This document shows positions 4,170 through 5,913 of a DNA stretch of 5,913 bases, piece by piece. Numbering within the stretch: the stretch's first letter is position 1; each line of letters starts with the position of its first letter. Source of the DNA: an uncultured Thermoleophilia bacterium (GTDB lineage Bacteria; Actinomycetota; Thermoleophilia; UBA2241); the NCBI GenBank assembly GCA_903921965.1, contig CAIXSE010000873.1, positions 1-5,913 on the forward strand, given 5' to 3'. A model generated the notes under the pieces. It saw only the letters and a program-made list of their open reading frames with translations, searched no databases and was not told the DNA's origin. The position numbers and the translations under genes are program-made.

Positions 4170-5875
4170 GCGATGCCGCTGCCCGGGCGCCCGAAGGTCC
4201 CGCCGAGACCTCGCCGTCCGTCGAACCCCCGGAGCCTGTCTACAACGACGACGAGCCGACGCACGTCCCCCGGCACCTGGGGCTCGCGCTGGTGGTCATC
4301 GCCGCCGCGCAGCTGATGATCGTGCTGGACGCGACCATCGTGAACGTGGCGCTGCCCCACATCCAGCAGGCGCTCGGCTTCACCGGCGCCGGGCTGGAGT
4401 GGATCATCACCGCCTACTCGCTCGCCTTCGGCAGCCTGCTGCTGCTGGGCGGCCGGCTCGGCGACATCTACGGCCGCCGCCGGATCTTCATCGTCGGCAT
4501 CGCGCTCTTCGCCGGCGCCTCGTTCGTGGGCGGCTTCGCCACCACGGAGTGGTGGCTGCTGGCCGCCCGCGCCTTCCAGGGCGCCGGGGCCGCGCTCGCG
4601 GCGCCCACGGCCCTGGCGCTCATCGCCACGACCTTCCCCATGGGCCGGGAGCGCAACCGCGCCCTCGGCGTGTGGGCCGGCATGGCCGGCGCCGGCGGTG
4701 CCGTGGGCCTGCTGCTCGGCGGCGTGCTCACCACCTACGTGTCGTGGCGCTGGGTGCTGTTCGTCAACGCGCCCATCGCGATCGTCGTCGTCATCCTGGC
4801 GCCGTTCGCCCTCGCGGCCACGCCGCGCCTTCCGAAGAGGCTCGACATCCCCGGCGTGATCACCAGTACTGCCGGCCTGGCGCTGCTCGTGTACGGCCTC
4901 ACGCACGCGGCCGCCGGCCAGGACGGGGTGGCGCACTGGAGCAGCCCCGTCACCATCGGCTGCCTCGCGGCCGCCGCCGTCCTGCTCGTGTCGTTCTTCC
5001 TCATCGAGCGCTCCGTGCACGAGCCCGAGCTCCCGCTCCACCTGCTCAAGTCGCGGCGCCGGTCGGGCGGCTACCTGATCGCCCTGATCTCCGGTACCGC
5101 CATGTTCGCCGTGTTCTTCTTCCTGACCATGTACGTGCAGCTGGTCTGGGGCTACAGCGCCGTCAAGGCCGGCGTCGCCTGGCTGCCGTTCCCCATCACG
5201 ATGATCACGCTCAACCTCATCGTGGCCAGGTACCTCGTGGCCAAGATCGGGGTGCGGCCACTCCTTCTGGCCGGGCCGCTGATCGCCGGCACCGCCTTCC
5301 TGTTGCTCTCGCGCATCAGTCCCGACGGCACCTACTGGTCGGTCTTCATCCCACTCGAGATCCTCTCCGTCGGCATGGCCTGCCTGTTCGTGCCGATGAC
5401 GCTCATGGTCGTGGCGCACGTGCGGCACGACGAAGCGGGCGCCGCCTCCAGCCTGCTGAACATCGGCCAGCAGGTCGGCGGCTCCATCGGGCTCGCCGCC
5501 ATCGGCACCATCGCCTGGAGCACGGTGGCGAGCACCATCCGCAGCAGCATGGCGGCCGCCGCCGCCGCAGGGGCTGCGGGTGCGGCGGCCGGAGGCGCCT
5601 CCGCGGGCGCAGCGTCGGCCGGCGGCTCGGGCGCGGCGACCGACATCACCAAGCTGCCGCGCGCGATCCTCGAGCACGGCCTCACCGTCGGCTTCTCGCG
5701 CGGCCTCATGATCGCCGGGTTCGTCATGCTCAGCGCGTTCTTCGTCGCGCTCGTGGCGACGTGGACGCCGGAGGCGGGCTGGAGCCCGGTCTCGGCGCGG
5801 CACGACCAGGCGGAGCCGTGCGACGAGGTGCTCGGCACCTGCGAGCCCGAGGTCGCGCTCGAGTCCGAAGGCTGA
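4166..5875 (+). CDS. MFS transporter, DHA2 family (14-TM drug exporter) with Ala/Gly-rich loop
   Basis: A 569-residue inner-membrane protein, predicted to be a proton-driven exporter of the EmrB/QacA type. Motifs in order: D1 in TM1 (LDATIVNVALP, D55), motif A (GRLGDIYGRRR, 96-106), motif B (R135, RAFQGAGAAL) and a motif C variant (GLLLGG, 181-186) in which the usual Pro is Leu. The SSLLNIGQQVGGSIG block (428-442) is typical of late DHA2 helices. A Pro/Glu-rich, non-hydrophobic N-terminus (1-37) and an acidic C-terminal tail (about 535-569, with C552 and C559) should be cytoplasmic. Residues 463-492 form a low-complexity Ala/Gly/Ser stretch before the last helix. GGAG (4154-4157), 8 nt upstream, fixes ATG 4166. 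It lies 195 bp after hemerythrin, behind a hairpin and its own candidate promoter. No local repressor gene is visible; substrate unknown. Confidence 0.92.
   Translation: MSDAAARAPEGPAETSPSVEPPEPVYNDDEPTHVPRHLGLALVVIAAAQLMIVLDATIVNVALPHIQQALGFTGAGLEWIITAYSLAFGSLLLLGGRLGDIYGRRRIFIVGIALFAGASFVGGFATTEWWLLAARAFQGAGAALAAPTALALIATTFPMGRERNRALGVWAGMAGAGGAVGLLLGGVLTTYVSWRWVLFVNAPIAIVVVILAPFALAATPRLPKRLDIPGVITSTAGLALLVYGLTHAAAGQDGVAHWSSPVTIGCLAAAAVLLVSFFLIERSVHEPELPLHLLKSRRRSGGYLIALISGTAMFAVFFFLTMYVQLVWGYSAVKAGVAWLPFPITMITLNLIVARYLVAKIGVRPLLLAGPLIAGTAFLLLSRISPDGTYWSVFIPLEILSVGMACLFVPMTLMVVAHVRHDEAGAASSLLNIGQQVGGSIGLAAIGTIAWSTVASTIRSSMAAAAAAGAAGAAAGGASAGAASAGGSGAATDITKLPRAILEHGLTVGFSRGLMIAGFVMLSAFFVALVATWTPEAGWSPVSARHDQAEPCDEVLGTCEPEVALESEG
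5552..5641 (+). repeat. GC-rich low-complexity tract encoding an Ala/Gly/Ser loop
   Basis: Thirty codons, nearly all GCN, GGN or TCN, encode residues 463-492 of the second exporter. The tract sits in the predicted loop before TM14 and looks expanded by slippage on GCC/GCG-rich DNA; length differences between relatives would be expected. The downstream 5876-5913 holds no gene, only a 10-bp palindrome CGCGTACGCG at 5884-5893. Confidence 0.7.
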
Positions 5876-5913
5876 CCGCAGACCGCGTACGCGACGAGGC
5901 GGCGGCGGGGCCC

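Noticed and set aside
3209..5803. 864-codon open frame on the minus strand across hemerythrin and the second exporter
   Set aside because: It lies antisense to two clear genes and crosses their intergenic regions. Its composition (Arg, Gly, Asp, His, Glu runs) is what stop-free GC-rich antisense frames look like.
1..5913. Mobile element, CRISPR array, tRNA or biosynthetic core enzyme
   Set aside because: I saw no transposase or integrase frame, no regularly spaced repeats, no tRNA-like cloverleaf and no synthase or tailoring gene. The hemerythrin relic has no flanking target-site duplication that I could recognise.

Overview
The window looks like chromosomal DNA of a high-GC actinomycete. 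Nearly every codon ends in G or C, GTG starts are plausible, and the proteins are rich in Ala, Gly, Val and Arg. The genus cannot be fixed from sequence alone; an inferred guess is the Streptosporangiales/Streptomycetales range. I see no rRNA, tRNA, CRISPR array, insertion sequence or phage gene.

Layout, left to right: (1) the 3' end of a gene, probably a TetR-family repressor (1-219, +). (2) A dyad-symmetric operator candidate (272-295) in front of a 14-TM DHA2-type MFS drug exporter (366-1814, +), which ends at a perfect 15-bp hairpin terminator. (3) A DJ-1/PfpI-superfamily protein resembling isonitrile hydratase (2002-2652, +). (4) A decayed duplicate of the 5' end of a hemerythrin gene (about 2616-2746), into which the DJ-1 reading frame now runs. 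(5) A small cupin gene on the minus strand (3212-2796), convergent with DJ-1 across a hairpin. (6) The intact hemerythrin HHE-domain gene (3425-3970, +), divergent from the cupin. (7) A second DHA2 exporter (4166-5875, +) with a promoter-like element, a roughly 120-nt leader and an upstream ORF that overlaps its start codon.

How the genes may work together: the first part reads as a standard repressor-plus-exporter cassette, where a ligand would release the TetR protein and switch on efflux. The middle genes (DJ-1-like enzyme, cupin, hemerythrin) are small cytosolic proteins that could plausibly handle oxygen, iron or reactive small molecules. Hairpins and opposite strands separate them into single-gene units, so a shared pathway is not demonstrated. 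The second exporter appears independently transcribed and may be controlled in its leader.

The most distinctive observation is the hemerythrin relic: about 82% identical over 78 nt to the intact gene 0.8 kb away, without the start codon, with the first iron-ligand His changed to Cys, and with a frameshift. I found no convincing evidence of a wholly new multi-gene system; the rest is a fairly ordinary actinomycete efflux and stress neighbourhood.
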